A stretch of DNA of 64,000 nt from positions 4,132,501-4,196,500 of the forward strand of contig NZ_CP022203.1 of NCBI RefSeq assembly GCF_002305895.1, in the 5' to 3' direction. The stretch is from Corallococcus macrosporus DSM 14697. Its GTDB lineage: Bacteria > Myxococcota > Myxococcia > Myxococcales > Myxococcaceae. Each line of letters starts with the position of its first letter. Within the stretch, counting starts at the first letter, position 1. Of this stretch, positions 23,769-36,660 are shown in pieces. The notes beneath the pieces were generated by a model. The model did not search any database and had not been told where the DNA came from. It worked only from the letters and a program-made list of their open reading frames with translations. Both the position numbers and the translations under genes were made by a program.

Positions 23769-25918
23769 TACCCCTGGCGAGAGTTGGGAGCGCTTCGGCG
23801 CCCGATGGAGACTTCACTGATGTGTTCGAGATAGTCAGGGATCAGCTTCGCGGAGATGATCCACATGTACGGGTCCGGACCTGCGTGAATCCCGGCTTCC
23901 TGTACGTACTGCCCACCGTCGTCCTCACAGATGTAGTGGAACGAGCGGCGGTGGCGGGCGGCGTACCAGCGGCGTGCCGCATCCACCAGGGCGACGTAGG
24001 TGGACGGCCCCGCGTCGCTCAGGGGGAACAGCCGTGCCATGTCGAGCAGGCTGTAGAGGTTGGTGCCTTGCTGGCCCAGCTCCAGGACGGCGGCGGCCAG
24101 GGCCACGCCGTTGCGGCGCGCGACGAGGACCTCGCGCTCGCGCTCCAGGCCAAAGGTGTTCCACTGTCCCTGCACGGCGCGCATGTCGATGCGGTCGCGC
24201 GTGAAGTCGAGCGCCTCCACGTAGCAGGAGGGGCGCGAGCTGGCGAGGTGGTCCGTCAGCAGCGTCAGCTCGGCGGACGTGGCGGGGCTGATGGTGATGC
24301 CCTCGTGCAGCCGGCCCGTCATCTCGTCCGTGTAGACGTCCATCATGTGGACCTTGCGCGTGAAGCACAGCTCCGGGTTCGCCGCCATGTGGCGCTCGCC
24401 GTAGCGGACGTGCGCGCGCGAGATCCACGGGTTGAGGCCCTCCACGTAGGCCACGGCCCAGCGGAAGTCGGGGTCGCTCTGCGGGTGCTCGAAGCAGCGC
24501 ACGTACAGGTCGTGCATGATGCGGCCCGGCTCCAGCCCCTTGATGGCGGGCTTGCCCGGGCGCTTGGCCACCTGATGCCCCATCCAGGTGTGCCGGTACG
24601 TCTTCATGATGGACAGCGTCGCCTCGGGGCCGCGCTCGGAGGGCCAGACGGCCTGGCAGAAGAGCTGCGGGACCTCCGCGGCGCGCCTGGCCATGTGGCT
24701 GAAGGCTTGCTTCAGCGCGTCGAATTCCTGAGAGGACTTGTTCGCCAGGCTGAAAAAGCCAGACAGCGTGAAGACATCCCAGAGCCCCTCTTCCTGCAGG
24801 TCGCTGGTGCAGGTGTTGGGATTGGTCGTCTGGGAGACGAAGCGCACCCAGCGCGCCTCGTCGGAGGAGTAGGGCGACACGCTCAGGCCGCACAGCACGG
24901 TGCCGTCGGCGCGCGCGCTGGTGACGTAGCGGATTTCACCGCGCAGGCGGATGGCCTGCCCGTCCGCCGTGTGCAGCTCGAGCAGGGGCGGCAGCAGGCC
25001 CGGGAAGAGCAGGTCCTCCGGGCGGCAGCGGATGCACAGGCCGGAGAAGGACAGGTCCACCACCGCGCGCTCCACCTCGCCCAGCTCGCGCCACAGCGGG
25101 TGGTGGAAGGAGACGCGCACGCCGTCCGGCGCGGGCGTGCGGCGGTGCCAGCGGTGACGGATGCGGAAGAGCACGTCGGGCAGCGGCGTGGTGAAGCGCT
25201 GCCCCTCCACCGTCCCCGAGTCCAGGCGCATGCGGTACGCGCTGTTGTGGCCGATGACGTCGATGTCGTAGGGCGCCTCGCCCCAGTCGGACACCGGGTC
25301 CTCCGCGTGCCACTCCAGCTTCTCCGTCTCCGCGTCGTAGCGCTCCAGCACCAGGCGCACCGTGCGGCCCATGCGGCGCAGCACGCCCTTGTTGCCCGCG
25401 GTGCTGATGGCCACGAGGATGGCGCGGATGCGCTCCACCTCGTCGATGGTGTCCTGCACCGGAAGGGCAGACGCGGCGGGCTCCGCCACGCCACGCTTCA
25501 GCGCATCCGCCAGCAGTGCGAGGATTTGACGGCCCTGCTCCAGCGACACGCTCACCAACTGCAGCCCCACCGGGGACAGCGCCGTCTCGGCGTCCGTGCG
25601 GATGAAGGCGCCCCGGATGGGGCCCAGCGTCACGCCGCAGCCGGACAGGTAGACGGGCAGGTTGCGGGACTCGGAGGTGTCCACCTCTCCCTGGGGCATC
25701 ACCCACACCACGGTGGGGCTCAGCCGCGTCACCACGCCAATGGCGTTGTCCGGAGTGCCCACGGAGCAGGTGATGGCGTCCGCGCCCGCCCCGTGCAGGG
25801 AGTAGCCCGAATCGTCCAGCGCCGCCTCGGCGGGCGGAAGCGGAATCACGTTGAACAGCGCGTCACGACTGCGGAACTCGACCGACCGACGGTCGGAGAG
25901 CGGGTTTCCCCCTTCCAT
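23768..25918 (-). CDS. PilZ-domain (c-di-GMP) protein with C-terminal acyltransferase-like domain
   Basis: 716 residues. A PilZ domain lies at about 250-360: RWHRR (256-260) supplies RxxxR and DLSFSG (288-293) supplies DxSxxG, both c-di-GMP contact motifs, preceded by a YcgR-N-like beta region (about 165-250). The first 150 residues hold another beta-rich module. The C-terminal 300 residues look like a GNAT/N-acyl-transferase fold (a REVLVARRNGVALAAAVLE strand-helix near 590 and a YICEDDGG segment near 675), which is inferred from pattern only. The start at 25918 is chosen because the promoter -10 covers the upstream ATG at 26044; AGAAGGGGG precedes 25918. Coupled to the diiron gene below. 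Confidence 0.75.
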   Translation of the reverse strand: MEGGNPLSDRRSVEFRSRDALFNVIPLPPAEAALDDSGYSLHGAGADAITCSVGTPDNAIGVVTRLSPTVVWVMPQGEVDTSESRNLPVYLSGCGVTLGPIRGAFIRTDAETALSPVGLQLVSVSLEQGRQILALLADALKRGVAEPAASALPVQDTIDEVERIRAILVAISTAGNKGVLRRMGRTVRLVLERYDAETEKLEWHAEDPVSDWGEAPYDIDVIGHNSAYRMRLDSGTVEGQRFTTPLPDVLFRIRHRWHRRTPAPDGVRVSFHHPLWRELGEVERAVVDLSFSGLCIRCRPEDLLFPGLLPPLLELHTADGQAIRLRGEIRYVTSARADGTVLCGLSVSPYSSDEARWVRFVSQTTNPNTCTSDLQEEGLWDVFTLSGFFSLANKSSQEFDALKQAFSHMARRAAEVPQLFCQAVWPSERGPEATLSIMKTYRHTWMGHQVAKRPGKPAIKGLEPGRIMHDLYVRCFEHPQSDPDFRWAVAYVEGLNPWISRAHVRYGERHMAANPELCFTRKVHMMDVYTDEMTGRLHEGITISPATSAELTLLTDHLASSRPSCYVEALDFTRDRIDMRAVQGQWNTFGLEREREVLVARRNGVALAAAVLELGQQGTNLYSLLDMARLFPLSDAGPSTYVALVDAARRWYAARHRRSFHYICEDDGGQYVQEAGIHAGPDPYMWIISAKLIPDYLEHISEVSIGRRSAPNSRQG

Positions 25919-26039
25919 GATCAGGCGCCCCCTTCTCCGGTGCTGAGGAACCCCTGATGCAGTCGTCGAAATTGCAAGCACGGTTGTTCCTCCCTGCTCC
26001 AGCGGTGCTGCGTTAGGCGGCGAATCGCTATAGGTCCGC

Positions 26040-26067
26040 ATCATACGGATTTCCGAGGAACAGTCAA
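26040..26067 (-). promoter_or_regulatory. Strong sigma70-type promoter of the PilZ-diiron operon
   Basis: On the minus strand TTGACT (26067-26062), 16 bases, TATGAT (26045-26040): five of six matches in both boxes. Transcription should begin near 26033. The ATG at 26044 overlaps the -10 and so cannot be the translation start. Confidence 0.7.
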
Positions 26068-26285
26068 ATCGGATTTGTGCAGTCAGGCTGTTTTCTGGCT
26101 GGCGGAATTCACGTCCGTGGGTCGGAGGTGACAGCAGCCCACTTCCAAGTCTTACGAAGCGATTCGCCGCGACGGCTCGGACGGCACACTCATACGGCCA
26201 AGATGCTGCGCGGCTGTAATGTCATAAGTCTGGCAGCCTGTGCGTACTTTCTCGTAGTGAAATGGCGTTCGTCAGACCGGCCCGT

Positions 26286-26291
26286 TAGAGT
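26286..26291 (+). promoter_or_regulatory. Possible -10 (TAGAGT) of the ATPase-domain gene
   Basis: TAGAGT is the same hexamer found upstream of murJ (47730) and the S1 gene (49603). Here it lies 33 bases before the ATG at 26324. The matching -35 position (about 26263) has only a weak TGGCGT. Confidence 0.3.
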
Positions 26292-26323
26292 TTCCTCAGT
26301 ACAGCGAGCGGGAGGTGAGAGGG

Positions 26324-26887
26324 ATGAGTGCTGTCGTGAACGCTGTGGAAGGGGCGCGGGCCTCGGAGCAACTCCTGGTCGCCGCGCCGCGCCGCGCCAC
26401 GAGCCTGGCGCTGGTGGATTTGCCTGACGTACTCCGCGTGGATGTGGCGGAGGTCGTCGGCGGTGCGTTGGAACTCCTCTCCGTCACCCGCCGCCTGCGA
26501 GGAGTGCAGGTTTCCCTGGACCTTCCTGAAGAGCCGGTCCCCGCTAATGTCAGCCACCGCCGGCTGCAGCAGGTGTTGCTGCTTCTGCTGGCGCACGCCG
26601 CGGACGCGGCGAACGGGCAGGGCGTGCGCGTGGTGGTGGACGCCGCGGATGATTTCGGAGACGAACCGCCCCGGTTCCAGGTCCAGATCGCGGGGGCCTC
26701 GTTGTCCGCGCGGGAGCTCCAGGCGGTGCTCCTGTCGCCCATGCTGGTGGGGCCGCTGCACCGCAAGCTGGCCCGGGCCCGTGAGCTGACGGAGTCCATG
26801 GGCGGCACGCTGGCGGTGTCCAGCGCCGCGAAGGTCGGCATCACGGTGACGGTGGAGCTGCCCGCGCCGGGAATGTCGAGCTGGTAG
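26324..26887 (+). CDS. Stand-alone histidine-kinase-type ATPase (HATPase) domain protein
   Basis: 187 residues. The order of elements follows a sensor-kinase catalytic domain: a helix resembling DHp remnants (about 30-60), an N-box-like LLLLLAHAADAA (about 85-96) in which the usual Asn of NLLxNA is His, and a G2-like SMGGTLAVSSAAKVGITVTVELP near the end. No phosphoacceptor histidine motif, G1 DxGxG or receiver domain is seen. It may be a degenerate, non-phosphorylating partner or anti-sigma-like protein; this is inference. GGAGG nine bases upstream fixes the ATG at 26324. Monocistronic, followed by its own terminator. Confidence 0.65.
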   Translation: MSAVVNAVEGARASEQLLVAAPRRATSLALVDLPDVLRVDVAEVVGGALELLSVTRRLRGVQVSLDLPEEPVPANVSHRRLQQVLLLLLAHAADAANGQGVRVVVDAADDFGDEPPRFQVQIAGASLSARELQAVLLSPMLVGPLHRKLARARELTESMGGTLAVSSAAKVGITVTVELPAPGMSSW

Positions 26888-26933
26888 CGCGGATGGGCCA
26901 GCGGGCCCGTCCTTGATTCAGGGATGAGGAAGC

Positions 26934-26968
26934 GGAGGGCGGGCCACCGGGGCCTGGCCCTCCTTTTT
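26934..26968 (+). terminator. Intrinsic terminator after the HATPase gene
   Basis: The arms GGAGGGC (26934-26940) and GCCCTCC (26957-26963) are exact, with extra GGCC pairing inside, and are followed at once by TTTTT (26964-26968). Confidence 0.8.
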
Positions 26969-27160
26969 CGTTGATCCAACGGGAATGTCGCGGCGCTGGG
27001 GCATGCGCCCGCGGAGGCGGGCCGTTATTCCGCGCCCGGCCGCTGGCTCCGATAAGTCGTTCCGCGTCAGCCCGTGGCCAAACTCCTTGACGTCGCGGGG
27101 CGGGTTCTCGACTATCCCGCGCCGATTCTTACACGGTCACACCTTCTCAGGAGCACATCC

Positions 27161-29436
<2,276 letters not shown>

Positions 29437-29455
29437 TCGCCGGGCGGTCACGTGC

Positions 29456-29481
29456 GGCCCGCCGGGGAGACCTGGCGGGCC
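29456..29481. terminator. Hairpin after mdh
   Basis: GGCCCGCC (29456-29463) and GGCGGGCC (29474-29481) are perfect 8-base arms around a ten-base loop, 20 bases past the mdh stop. No T-run follows, so it may need Rho or act as an mRNA end protector. Confidence 0.5.
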
Positions 29482-29655
29482 CTGTGCCTGATGCTGTGGA
29501 TGACGCGGGCTAATTGCCCCGGACGCCATCGTTGCAGCGCGTTTTCACCAAGTTAACTAGCCTGTAGAACTCGCACGGGACGTCCGGACCCTGGCGCGCC
29601 ACCTGGCGGGTCGGCTCTGAAGAGCAGTGTCCGGCGTTTGGCAGTCAAGGAGACG

Positions 29656-31536
29656 ATGATGGCAGCAGCAGCGCGGTTCACGGTGGTGGGCGGCGGTCTC
29701 GCCGGGCTGATGACGACGATCAAGCTCGCGGAGGCGGGTCACCAGGTGGATGTGCTCTCGCTCGTCCCGGTGAAGCGTTCCCACTCCGTTTGTGCCCAGG
29801 GCGGCATCAATGGCGCGGTGAACACCAAGGGCGAGGGTGACCATCCGGACATCCACGTGAAGGACACGCTGCGCGGCGGCGACTTCTTGGCGGAGCAGGT
29901 GTCCGTGAAGGGCATGTGCTACGCCGCCCCGGGCATCATCTACCTGTTGGATCGCATGGGCGTGACGTTCAACCGCACGCCGGAAGGGCTGCTGGACTTC
30001 CGCCGCTTCGGCGGCACGCTGCACCACCGCACGGCCTTCGCCGGCGCCACCACCGGCCAGCAGCTCCTCTACGCGCTGGACGAGCAGGTCCGCCGCTACG
30101 AGGCCGAGGGCAAGGTCACCAAGTACGAGTACTGGGAGTGGCTCGGCACGGTGAAGGACGACACCGGGCGCTGCATCGGCAGCGTGGCGGTGGACCTGCG
30201 CACCATGGAGATCCGCACCTTCCCGGCCGAGGCCGTCTGCCTGGCCACGGGTGGCCCGGGCATCGTCTTCGGGCGCTCCACCAACTCCATCATCAACACC
30301 GGCACCGCCGCGGGCCGCGCCTACATGGAGGGCGCGAACTACGCCAACGGCGAGTTCATCCAGGTGCACCCGACGTCTATCCCGGGCGAGGACAAGCTGC
30401 GCCTGATGAGCGAGTCGGTGCGCGGCGAGGGCGGCCGCGTCTGGGTGCCCCGCAAGAAGGGCGACACCCGTCCTCCTCAGCAGATCCCGGAGGCGGAGCG
30501 CTGGTACTTCCTGGAGGAGAAGTACCCCAAGTACAAGAACCTGGTGCCCCGCGACGTGGCCACCCGCGAGATCTTCATGGTCTGCCGCGAGCTGGGCATG
30601 GGCATTGGCGGCCGGGACGGCGTGTACCTGGACGTGACGCACATCCCCGCGCCGGTGCTGGACGCCAAGATCAAGGGCGTCATGGAGATCTACGAGAAGT
30701 TCGTCGGTGACGACCCGCGCAAGGTGCCCATGGTCATCTTCCCGGGCATGCACTACTCCATGGGCGGCCTGTACGTGAACTTCGAGGCCGACCCGAAGAC
30801 GATGACGCCGGCCGAGGGCAGCCCGAAGAACCAGTCCACCACCATCCCCGGCCTCTACGCCGCGGGCGAGGCGGACTACGCCTTCCACGGCGCGAACCGC
30901 CTGGGCGCCAACTCGCTGCTGTCCTGCATCTACTCCGGCATGATCGGCGGCCCGGCCATGGCGTCCTTCGCCAAGAGCCAGACGACCAGCGCGGCGGCCA
31001 TGCCGGAGAAGCACTTCCAGGCGGCGCAGAAGTACTGGCAGGACCGCTTCGCCACGATGATCAAGATGAGCGGCACGGAGAATCCGTACGGGCTCGCCAA
31101 GGAGCTGGGCGACACCATGACGGAGAACTGCACCGTCGTCCGCTACAACGACCGCCTGAAGAAGACGGTGGAGAAGATCCGCGAGCTGAAGGAGCGCTGG
31201 AAGAACGTCAACGTGCTGGACACGGGCAACGTGGCCAACCGCGCGCTGTCGTACACCAACCAGCTCTGGAACATGTTCGAGCTGGGCGAGGTCATCGCCA
31301 CCAGCGCGCTGCTCCGCGACGAGAGCCGCGGCGCGCACTACAAGCCGGACTTCTCGCTGCCCGAGCCGAAGACGAAGGACCCGACGCAGGACCCGGATTG
31401 GATGAGCCTGTGGCGCGCGCGCCACGAGAAGTGGGCCAAGACGACCATCGCGACGTACAGCGAGGCCGGTCCGCAGATCCACTACCAGGACATCCCCACG
31501 CCCGTGCTGGACCCCGAGCCGCGCTGGTACGCCTGA
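29656..31536 (+). CDS. sdhA: Succinate dehydrogenase flavoprotein subunit
   Basis: 626 residues, of the class that partners a single di-heme b558 anchor (Bacillus/Bacteroidetes-like). Oxidises succinate to fumarate at covalent FAD. VVGGGLAGLM is the FAD loop; H43 in KRSHSVCAQGG is the flavin attachment site; HPTSIPGEDKL and the SESVRGEGG arginine region form the active site; GEADYAFHGANRLGANSLLSC is present in part as the FAD-closing motif. AAGGAG precedes ATG ATG at 29656/29659. No cytochrome b gene lies upstream: the 219-base gap is too short. Confidence 0.95.
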   Translation: MMAAAARFTVVGGGLAGLMTTIKLAEAGHQVDVLSLVPVKRSHSVCAQGGINGAVNTKGEGDHPDIHVKDTLRGGDFLAEQVSVKGMCYAAPGIIYLLDRMGVTFNRTPEGLLDFRRFGGTLHHRTAFAGATTGQQLLYALDEQVRRYEAEGKVTKYEYWEWLGTVKDDTGRCIGSVAVDLRTMEIRTFPAEAVCLATGGPGIVFGRSTNSIINTGTAAGRAYMEGANYANGEFIQVHPTSIPGEDKLRLMSESVRGEGGRVWVPRKKGDTRPPQQIPEAERWYFLEEKYPKYKNLVPRDVATREIFMVCRELGMGIGGRDGVYLDVTHIPAPVLDAKIKGVMEIYEKFVGDDPRKVPMVIFPGMHYSMGGLYVNFEADPKTMTPAEGSPKNQSTTIPGLYAAGEADYAFHGANRLGANSLLSCIYSGMIGGPAMASFAKSQTTSAAAMPEKHFQAAQKYWQDRFATMIKMSGTENPYGLAKELGDTMTENCTVVRYNDRLKKTVEKIRELKERWKNVNVLDTGNVANRALSYTNQLWNMFELGEVIATSALLRDESRGAHYKPDFSLPEPKTKDPTQDPDWMSLWRARHEKWAKTTIATYSEAGPQIHYQDIPTPVLDPEPRWYA

Positions 31537-31580
31537 GACGGGAACCACTCAACTGATTTGGAAGTGAAGGGTCGAGCCAC

Positions 31581-32390
31581 ATGGACACTGCACAGGCATC
31601 CGCTGTCACCAACAAGACCGTCACCTTCCGCATCTGGCGGCAGGATGATCCCGCGAAGCCAGGCCACTTCGATGAGTTCAAGCTCCCTTATGTGAAGGGC
31701 GCCAACGTCATCTCGTGCCTGATGGAGATTCAGCGCAACCCCGTCACCGTGGAGGGCAAGAAGGTGGCCCCGGTGATCTGGGACGCCGCCTGCCTCGAGG
31801 AGGTCTGCGGCAGCTGCGCCATGAACATCAACGGCCGCGTGCGCATGGCCTGCTCGGCGCTGATCGACAAGCTGGAGCAGCCGATCACGCTGGAGCCCAT
31901 GAGCAAGTTCCCCGTGGTGCGTGACCTCACGGTGAACCGCGACCGCATGTTCGACGCGCTCAAGCGCATCAAGGGCTGGGTGCCCGTCGACGGGACGCAC
32001 AACCTGGGCCCCGGCCCCCGCCAGTCTCCCGGAGATCAGTCCGTGATGTACGTGCTGTCCACGTGCATCACCTGCGGAAGCTGCCTGGAGGCCTGCCCCC
32101 AGGTGACGCAGGAGAACGACTTCGTGGGCGCCGCGGCCATCAGCCAGGCCCGCCTGTTCAACATGAACCCCACGGGCAAGATGAACGCCGAGGAGCGCGT
32201 GCGCTCGCTCATGGGGCCCGGCGGCGTGCAGGACTGCGGCAAGGCGCAGAACTGCGTGAAGGTCTGCCCGAAGGAGATCCCGCTCGTCACGTCCATCGCG
32301 GTGATGAACCGCGAGGTGACCAAGCTCACCATCAAGGACATCTTCTTCGCCGCCGAGGAGAAGCACGGCCACGGCGGGGGCCCGGGGTAG
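31581..32390 (+). CDS. sdhB: Succinate dehydrogenase iron-sulfur subunit
   Basis: 269 residues. Passes electrons from SdhA to the quinone. The [2Fe-2S] ligands are C71, C76, C79 and C91 (CLEEVCGSC and MAC). The [4Fe-4S]/[3Fe-4S] part has CITCGSCLEACP and CGKAQNCVKVCPKEIPL. It starts 44 bases after sdhA and is the last gene before a strong terminator, so no sdhC or sdhD follows it either. Confidence 0.96.
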   Translation: MDTAQASAVTNKTVTFRIWRQDDPAKPGHFDEFKLPYVKGANVISCLMEIQRNPVTVEGKKVAPVIWDAACLEEVCGSCAMNINGRVRMACSALIDKLEQPITLEPMSKFPVVRDLTVNRDRMFDALKRIKGWVPVDGTHNLGPGPRQSPGDQSVMYVLSTCITCGSCLEACPQVTQENDFVGAAAISQARLFNMNPTGKMNAEERVRSLMGPGGVQDCGKAQNCVKVCPKEIPLVTSIAVMNREVTKLTIKDIFFAAEEKHGHGGGPG

Positions 32391-32431
32391 GGCGCTCGCT
32401 CGAGCGTCCCCGGCGATGTCCGGCTTCGAGC

Positions 32432-32470
32432 GGCCCCGGGCCGGCGTCCCACGAGACGCCGGGCGGGGCC
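32432..32470 (+). terminator. Strong GC hairpin ending the sdhAB transcript
   Basis: CCGGCGTC (32441-32448) pairs with GACGCCGG (32455-32462) around CCACGA, and an outer GGCCCCG (32432-32438) pairs with CGGGGCC (32464-32470): 15 base pairs. A smaller hairpin at 32390-32410 lies just before it. Confidence 0.7.
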
Positions 32471-32547
32471 GTTGCCGTTTGGATGTCCCTGGAGTGTTCC
32501 GCCGTGAAGGCAGCCTCATCTTCGCGGACATCCCTGATTATCTGCCA

Positions 32548-32583
32548 TGACCCCTGTCGGACGATGCAGGTGTACCGGGGTCA
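32548..32583. repeat. Inverted repeat in the sucC leader
   Basis: TGACCCC (32548-32554) and GGGGTCA (32577-32583) are exact 7-base arms around 22 bases, in the 285-base gap before sucC. It may be an operator or an mRNA structure; TTGCAC at 32591 just after it is a weak -35 candidate for sucC. Confidence 0.35.
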
Positions 32584-32675
32584 AACGGTCTTGCACTCCG
32601 TCCTTTTCTGCGCAATGAGGGCCCGGCGCTGACGCCTCTGTTCAGGCTGTCTCCCTCGTCTCCACCGGAGCCTCG

Positions 32676-33836
<1,161 letters not shown>

Positions 33837-33866
33837 TCCCGCGCACTCTTTTCCGGAAAGAACGCC

Positions 33867-34766
<900 letters not shown>

Positions 34767-34799
34767 ACCCCAACGGAAACACCAGAAGGAGCCAGTCAC

Positions 34800-35237
34800 A
34801 TGGCGATTGAGCGTACGCTGTCCATCATCAAGCCGGACGGCCTGGAGAAGGGCGTCATCGGGAAGATCATCAGCCGCTTCGAGGAGAAGGGGCTGAAGCC
34901 GGTCGCCATCCGCCTGCAGCACCTGTCCCAGGCGCAGGCCGAGGGCTTCTACGCGGTCCACAAGTCCCGGCCCTTCTTCAAGGACCTGGTGCAGTTCATG
35001 ATCTCCGGCCCGGTCGTCCTCATGGTGCTGGAGGGTGAGAACGCCGTCCTCGCCAACCGGGACATCATGGGCGCCACCAACCCCGCGCAGGCGGCCGAGG
35101 GCACCATCCGCAAGGACTTCGCCACCAGCATCGACAAGAACACGGTGCACGGCTCCGACAGCCTGGAGAACGCGAAGATCGAGATCGCGTACTTCTTCCG
35201 GGAGACGGAGATCCACTCCTACCCGTACCAGAAGTAG
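34800..35237 (+). CDS. ndk: Nucleoside diphosphate kinase
   Basis: 145 residues. Moves the gamma phosphate from ATP to other NDPs through a phosphohistidine in NTVHGSDS. N-terminal [19 protein letters not shown] and [14 protein letters not shown] are typical. AAGGAG lies nine bases before the ATG. Placed directly after sucCD, it can use or supply the GTP/ATP of the succinyl-CoA synthetase step. Confidence 0.97.
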   Translation: MAIERTLSIIKPDGLEKGVIGKIISRFEEKGLKPVAIRLQHLSQAQAEGFYAVHKSRPFFKDLVQFMISGPVVLMVLEGENAVLANRDIMGATNPAQAAEGTIRKDFATSIDKNTVHGSDSLENAKIEIAYFFRETEIHSYPYQK

Positions 35238-35242
35238 CCGGC

Positions 35243-35260
35243 CGGCCCCCCGCGGGGCCG
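35243..35260. terminator. Short GC hairpin after ndk
   Basis: CGGCCCC (35243-35249) and GGGGCCG (35254-35260) form a perfect 7-bp stem with a four-base loop, five bases past the ndk stop. No T-run. Confidence 0.5.
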
Positions 35261-35433
35261 CCGTTCCAGGCCCGGTGTCCGCGCTCCAGAAGGCGCGGGC
35301 CCGGGCCGCTGTTCTTCCAGGAGAAGCGAGCGGGAGTGTCCACGAGGCGGGCGGGGGAGCAGGGGCTCCTTTGACTTGCCGTGCCCAGGTGTGGGAAGGG
35401 ACGCCCCTGGGCCCTCCGTTAAGCGCTACGACG

Positions 35434-36570
35434 ATGTCAGAGACCTCCGCCACCTTGCTGCCAGTCACCGAGCCGCTGCCGGCTCCCGCGCCCGCCAGGC
35501 TGGTGGACGTGGCCAGCCTGTCGATGGAGGCGCTGGCGCGCTTCGTCACCGAGGAGCTGGGCGAGCGCGCCTTCCGCGCCCCGCAGATCTACCGCTGGCT
35601 GCACCAGCGCGGCGCCACCTCGTTCGACGAGATGACGGACCTGTCCAAGGCGCTGCGCGAGAAGCTCCGGACGAAGGCGGAGATCATCCCCCTGGTGAAG
35701 GACGTGGAGCTGCGCAGCTCCGACGGCACCATCAAGTACCGGTGGAAGACGCGGGACGGGCGCTACATCGAGTCCGTCTACATGCCCACCGAGGACCGCC
35801 GGACGCTGTGCGTGTCCACCCAGGTGGGCTGCGCCATGGCCTGCGGCTTCTGCATGACGGGCACCATGGGGCTCAAGCGCAACCTCACGCCCAGCGAGAT
35901 CGTCGCCCAGGTCCACGCGGTGAACCGCGAGGTCCGCAAGAACGAGGGCCACGAGACGCTGCGCCCGCTCTCCAACCTGGTGTTCATGGGGATGGGGGAG
36001 CCGCTGCACAACTTCGAGAACCTCAAGACGGCGCTCGCCATCCTCCAGTCCCAGGACGGGCCGAACTTCAGCCACCGGCACATCACCGTCTCCACCGTGG
36101 GCCTGGTGCCGATGATTGAGCGCTTCGGCAAGGAGACGGACGTCAAGCTGGCCATCTCCCTCAACGCCAGCACCGACGAGCAGCGCAGCAAGACGATGCC
36201 CGTCAACCGGAAGTGGAACATCGCGGCCCTGCTGGACGCCTGCCGGAAGTTCCCGCTGCGTCAGGGCCGCCGCATCACCTTCGAGTACGTCCTCATCCAG
36301 GGCTTCAACGACGCGGACGAGGACGCGCACCGGCTCATCGACCTGCTCAAGGGCATCCCGGTGAAGGTGAACCTGATCCCCTACAATGAGAATCCCGGCC
36401 TGGGGTTCCACAGCACCGGCGAGGAGCGGGCGGAGCAGTTCCGCGCCATCCTCGCGGACGGCCATGTCGCCGCCTACATCCGCAGGAACCGGGGCCGGGA
36501 CATCGCCGGCGCCTGCGGGCAGCTCGCCAATACCGGTGAGCAGCAAGCCGGGGCCGAGAGTCCGACATAA
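35434..36570 (+). CDS. rlmN: Dual-specificity RNA methyltransferase RlmN
   Basis: 378 residues, radical SAM enzyme that methylates C2 of A2503 in 23S rRNA and A37 of some tRNAs. Cluster cysteines C133, C137 and C140 (CAMACGFC); C126 in TLCVSTQ and the cysteine in ACGQLA near the end match the accessory and methyl-carrying cysteines. GMGEPL and the final helix are present. About 25 extra Pro/Ala-rich residues precede the fold. The ATG at 35434 is used; longer frames upstream run into the ndk terminator. A TTGACT at 35371 may be its -35, but the -10 is poor. Confidence 0.95.
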   Translation: MSETSATLLPVTEPLPAPAPARLVDVASLSMEALARFVTEELGERAFRAPQIYRWLHQRGATSFDEMTDLSKALREKLRTKAEIIPLVKDVELRSSDGTIKYRWKTRDGRYIESVYMPTEDRRTLCVSTQVGCAMACGFCMTGTMGLKRNLTPSEIVAQVHAVNREVRKNEGHETLRPLSNLVFMGMGEPLHNFENLKTALAILQSQDGPNFSHRHITVSTVGLVPMIERFGKETDVKLAISLNASTDEQRSKTMPVNRKWNIAALLDACRKFPLRQGRRITFEYVLIQGFNDADEDAHRLIDLLKGIPVKVNLIPYNENPGLGFHSTGEERAEQFRAILADGHVAAYIRRNRGRDIAGACGQLANTGEQQAGAESPT

Positions 36571-36584
36571 GGTCCCGAGCTTCC

Positions 36585-36613
36585 TTGACAATCCAGCGGG
36601 AGCGGCGTTAAGA
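36585..36613 (+). promoter_or_regulatory. Promoter of the rpsP-khpA-rimM-trmD operon
   Basis: A perfect -35 TTGACA (36585-36590), 17 bases, TTAAGA (36608-36613) (or TAAGAG after 18). Transcription would begin near 36620, 40 bases before the rpsP ATG. It starts only 15 bases after the rlmN stop. Confidence 0.65.
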
Positions 36614-36660
36614 GCGCCACCCCTTTCCTGAGACGTTTCCTGTTCGTTGGAGAGCATTCA

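Larger units (their letters stand above)
25919..26323. other. 405-base divergent control region
   Basis: Lies between the PilZ gene (minus) and the ATPase-domain gene (plus). It holds a strong minus-strand promoter at 26040-26067 with a predicted leader of about 115 bases before 25918, and a plus-strand TAGAGT at 26286-26291 with a GGAGG ribosome-binding site at 26311. I see no gene in it. Confidence 0.6.

Noticed and set aside
23729-25957. A 742-residue plus-strand frame opposite the PilZ gene
   Set aside because: No RBS, no motif; the minus strand has PilZ signatures and a strong promoter.
25919-26044. A 42-residue N-terminal extension of the PilZ protein
   Set aside because: The ATG at 26044 lies inside the TATGAT -10 box, upstream of the predicted transcript start.
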